Origin: Bombardia bombarda
Lineage: Eukaryota; Ascomycota; Sordariomycetes; Sordariales; Lasiosphaeriaceae
Assembly (NCBI GenBank): GCA_030512295.1
Contig: JAULSR010000002.1
Span: 3,286,001-3,350,000 of the forward strand
Direction: 5' to 3'
Length of the DNA: 64,000 bases
How positions within the stretch are numbered: position 1 is the first letter of the stretch; the number at the start of each line of letters is the position of its first letter. Shown piece by piece: positions 61,127 through 64,000 of the stretch. The translations under genes and the position numbers were made by a program. Under the pieces are notes generated by a model that was given only the letters and a program-made list of their open reading frames with translations, did no database searches and was not told the DNA's origin.

Positions 61127-62823
61127 ATGTCTGTCCAATCGCCAGTCGAGCTCCCGTCGAGACAGTCGACGTTGGCCAGCAACCTCAGCGATGACGCCGT
61201 CCCAGACACAGATCCAAGCAGTGTAAGCCTAATTAATGGATCCCTAGCAGTGGCAGCGGCAGCAAAAAAATAAACAAAAAAGAGAATGGAAACAATAATA
61301 AACTTTAAAATGAATTCTGACACGCTCGCTCAGACCGCCGGTGTTCTTGCCGAGAGGCTGCAGGCATGGAAACATGTCGTTGGAAACCTGGAGGAGTACA
61401 TGGAGGCGGTTGAAAAAATTCACCGATCCCAGGCAAAAGACTATGAGAAAGTTTTAAAGGTAATTGGTTGCGCGCGCGCGCTCCCCCCGATTTGCCTCGT
61501 CGCACGAGCTGACAGGCGTGCCCTGTGCCCGCAAAGACCATCTCCAAGCCCCTGAGGGAGGGTGACCATTTCGACCAGAGCCTGGGCGGCATCGCCGGCT
61601 TCTTCGAGAACATGCGCGTCAACACGCAGGCGCTCATCAACACCAACATCGAGACGGAGAAGAGCATAAGAGGCTCTGTCATCCCCGTCATCGAGCGCCT
61701 GCACAAGGAGATCAAGAACAAGTCCAAGGAGCTGGCGCACGGCGCGCAAAAGGGCGCCAAGGATGTCGAGAAGGCGCGCAACACGACGCAGAAGCACATT
61801 GAGCTGCTCGGCCAGAACACGGCAGCCTTCGAGGCCACGGGCGGCAAGATGTCGCCCCACGACGACCCCTACGTGATCCAGCGCGGCGTCATTCACCGCC
61901 TGAGCCACCAGGTCATGGAGGAGAACAACCACCGCAACGACCTGATCGCTGTGCAGACAAACTTCCAGACCTTTGAGACGCACGTTATCCGCGTCATCCA
62001 GCAGGCCATGGAGGCCTTCAACAGCTTCGCCGGCGGCCAGGCCGAGAAGGTGCGCGCGCTGCACAGCGACATGCTCGGCGCCGCCCAGCGCATCCCGCCC
62101 GACTTTGAGTGGAAGGCGTTCACGGCCCGCAGCGCCGCCGTGCTCGTCAGCCCCAACGAGGACCCCCGCACCGTCGACAGCATCCGCTTCCCCAACCAGG
62201 AGCACCCGTCGACCAAGGCGCTCATCGAGGGCAGCCTCGAGCGCAAGAGCCGCAACAAGCTCTCGTGGGGCTACCAGACGGGCTACTACGTCGTCACGCC
62301 GTCCAAGTTCCTGCACGAGTTCAAGGACAGCGACAACCTCCGCAAGGACCCCACCCCCGAGCTCAGCATCTACCTGCCCGACGCCGTCATCGGCGCCCCC
62401 AACGGCGAGAAGTTCCACGTCAAGGGCAAGGACCGCTCAAAGACCATGAGCTCCAAGCTCACGGGCCACTCAGAGCTCGCGTTCAAGGCCCACACGCCCG
62501 CTGATGCGCAAATGTGGTTCGATATCATTCGGAATGTTGTTGGCGCGACCGGCCCCGCTGAGCCCATGTCCCCGCTCACCCCCCCTAGCCCGGATGTGCC
62601 TGCTGCTGGAGAGGACAAGGTGCCGGCTCCGATCGTGACTGATCACAAGGCACAAGAAGCTGGTGTTGAGACGGTCGCGAGCCCGACGGTCATGTCGCCG
62701 ACGTCGGTGACGACGACGACCGAGACGGCAAAGGGCCAGGGGTCAATTAGCAGCGCTGCTGATACTCCTGTTACTACTGCGCCTACGTCTGCCAAGGATG
62801 AGAAGCCGCCTGTTGCGGTTTAG
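61127..62823 (+). CDS. slm1: Slm1/Slm2-like BAR and PH domain protein (TORC2 effector)
   Basis: Three exons (61127-61222, 61334-61459, 61537-62823) encode 502 residues. Residues about 35-270 are a helical BAR-type region: AGVLAERLQAWKHVVGNLEE, FDQSLGGIAGFFENMRVNTQ, IKNKSKELAHGAQKGAKDVE, KARNTTQKHIELLGQ, and the DDPYVIQRGVIHRLSHQVME block. A PH domain follows (ALIEGSLERKSRNKLSWGYQ, TGYYVVTPSKFLHEFKD, SELAFKAHTPADAQMWFDII) and a disordered Thr/Pro/Ala tail. Yeast Slm proteins bind PI(4,5)P2, sit at eisosomes and the plasma membrane, and pass membrane stress signals to TORC2 and Ypk1. Joins are phase 0. The first acceptor (GCTCAG|ACC) is chosen for frame and because the family helix starts there; its branch site is weak. 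Long minus-strand frames here are shadows. Confidence 0.9.
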
Positions 62824-63649
62824 GGTGACTGCCTGGCTCTTGTCTGACTAGTGAGATTTAGTTGTGACAGTTACGTTGTTGTTTGTCAGCATTATATCCT
62901 AATTTTTGAGTCATGAGGGGGGGAAAGAAGTGAGGAGCGCTGTTGGGAGTCGAGATGTTTGTTGTTGATGGTGGGAAATTGATTGTCGAATATGGACCTG
63001 ATTGAATACCTACGCACACGCCTCCTACTTTTGCCTACCTACCTACCTACCTGCCTACCTACCTACCTACCTACCTACCTACCTACCTACCTACCTACTT
63101 ACCTACCTTACTTAATATCAACGAAGATGCGATCGAGCTCGCATGTTTGCTACCTACCTTGCCTGTATGTATAATGATGGGACGCTGATCTCTTAATTGT
63201 TCTTATTTCTTTTTGTTATATATTTGAGAAGTTTACATCTTTGGTATCTTTGCTTGCTGGGCTATTTGGAATTGCCCTTATCTTGGCTAATTTGTAATGC
63301 TTTTCTTGTTCGTCTGAGATCTGAATTATAAGACGATTGGATGAAATAGTTTTGATCTATTCTTCCGACTAAAATGTGACAAGTTATCTAAAACATGTGC
63401 CAGTTAGAAGAGTATCTCGAGAATTTGATTATTGACTTGAAAGTGGGCGGATTGCATCATTACTTACCCTTTGCGAGGTCGTAAAAAGCATATGGCAACA
63501 CAATTATCTCCCTTCCCGCGCTGACACCATGTGCCCCTTTCCGGGTGTACCTCTGAATTTGGCTCTTACTGGCCGTCAGTGGAGGAACCATCAAGGTCAC
63601 TCAACCACCTTGCACTCTTCACTCCTCAAAAACCTTAACCCAAACACCA
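62824..63649. other. 3' flank of slm1 with a TACC microsatellite
   Basis: About 0.8 kb after the slm1 stop. The TACC repeat at 63034-63109 dominates; the rest is T-rich with no coding signal. Confidence 0.6.
63034..63109. repeat. TACC tetranucleotide microsatellite
   Basis: About eighteen near-perfect TACC/CTAC units, the longest example of the tetranucleotide motif scattered through the intergenic DNA here. Confidence 0.9.
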
Positions 63650-64000
63650 TCACCCCCATCCCGTCCATCCCTCACCGCATCGGCAACTGCCGCCTCCTGG
63701 CACCACCACCACCACCACCACCACCTCTCCCCCCGCCCCGCGCAAAACACTGCTACTGACCCCCCTCTTCATCTCCTTCGCCTGCGGCTGCCGCTTCTGA
63801 TTATTATTCCTGCTCCCCGCCATCATGCGCACCGGCACCACCGCATGGCTCACGTCACTCGTCACAGCCCCCGCCGACGACGGGTGATACATTGCCACCA
63901 GCACCTTTTGCAACGTTGGCGGCGGCGATGACAAAGTAATAACAGTCCCCATCCCTGCTATCGAAGGAGGCGTTGGCGGGGGCGACGCAAACGAATTGAG
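63650..64000 (-). CDS. Possible C-terminal end of an unidentified protein (partial, runs off the window)
   Basis: Reading leftward from 64000, a frame stays open for about 116 codons and ends at 63650-63652. It begins LNSFASPPPTPPSIAGMGTV and continues through TLQKVLVAMYHPSSAGAV and VPVRMMAGSRNNNQKRQPQA. After that it becomes a run of Val and Gly made by a CCA repeat, which is less protein-like. There is no domain I recognise. It may be a true 3' exon with a low-complexity end, or only the first part may be coding before an intron or stop elsewhere. The alternative plus-strand frame in this span is similarly low-complexity. Confidence 0.3.
   Translation of the reverse strand, partial: LNSFASPPPTPPSIAGMGTVITLSSPPPTLQKVLVAMYHPSSAGAVTSDVSHAVVPVRMMAGSRNNNQKRQPQAKEMKRGVSSSVLRGAGGEVVVVVVVVPGGGSCRCGEGWTGWG

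Noticed and set aside
61441..62418. 325-codon minus-strand frame over slm1
   Set aside because: Antisense shadow of the BAR-PH coding exon; no family signal.

Overview
The window reads as a gene-rich, intron-containing stretch of nuclear DNA from a filamentous ascomycete (Pezizomycotina, most likely Sordariomycetes). The reasons are short introns (about 48-141 bp) with GT...AG ends and CTAAC-type branch sites, a full set of fungal-type proteins (Ste20 with a fungal C-terminal G-beta motif, CreC, CreD, Slm-type BAR-PH protein, Enp2), and short dispersed TACCTA/TAGGTA tracts between genes. The genus cannot be fixed from the sequence alone.

Layout, left to right. 1-499 (-): N-terminus of a KH-domain Scp160/vigilin-like protein, cut by the window edge. 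500-5380: about 4.9 kb with no gene I can support. 5381-8482 (+): PAK kinase Ste20. 10722-13758 (-): Ctr86/Ataxin-10 family. 14637-15632 (+): methylthioadenosine phosphorylase, divergent from ctr86. 16215-20851 (-): Mediator subunit 13. 22031-24187 (+): Enp2/NOL10. 24396-24926 (-): small single-pass membrane protein. 27438-31492 (+): large coiled-coil protein of unknown identity. 32513-32912 (-): 59-residue mitochondrial ribosomal protein bL33m, made of three tiny exons. 34314-36914 (+): alanine aminotransferase with an optional mitochondrial leader exon. 38006-39558 (-): proteasome subunit Rpn7. 40276-41931 (+): mRNA cap guanine-N7 methyltransferase. 42741-43790 (-): BTB protein. 44459-46408 (-): Miro GTPase Gem1. 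48035-50689 (+): WD40 protein CreC. 50690-56980: about 6.3 kb without a convincing gene. 56981-59061 (+): arrestin CreD. 61127-62823 (+): Slm1-like BAR-PH protein. 63650-64000 (-): possible 3' end of a further gene running off the edge.

Most of this is core housekeeping DNA (transcription, RNA capping, ribosome biogenesis, proteasome, mitochondria, signalling) with no biosynthetic cluster, transposon, tRNA or rRNA that I can see. The only functional grouping is creC and creD. In Aspergillus both act in the ubiquitin/deubiquitin side of carbon catabolite repression, and here they are neighbouring gene models on the same strand.

I did not find a clearly new molecular system. The observations most worth a second look are: the coiled-coil gene, whose reading frame carries one in-frame TAG exactly at a candidate intron 3' end; alanine aminotransferase, where a leader exon spliced over an 812-bp intron would make a mitochondrial isoform while an internal start makes a cytosolic one; the run of genes with extremely short first coding exons (5, 10, 13, 31, 32 and 39 nt); the RGG-type insertion inside the cap methyltransferase domain; and the creC-creD linkage. 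Exon boundaries were derived by hand from splice signals, frame continuity and family similarity, not from transcripts.
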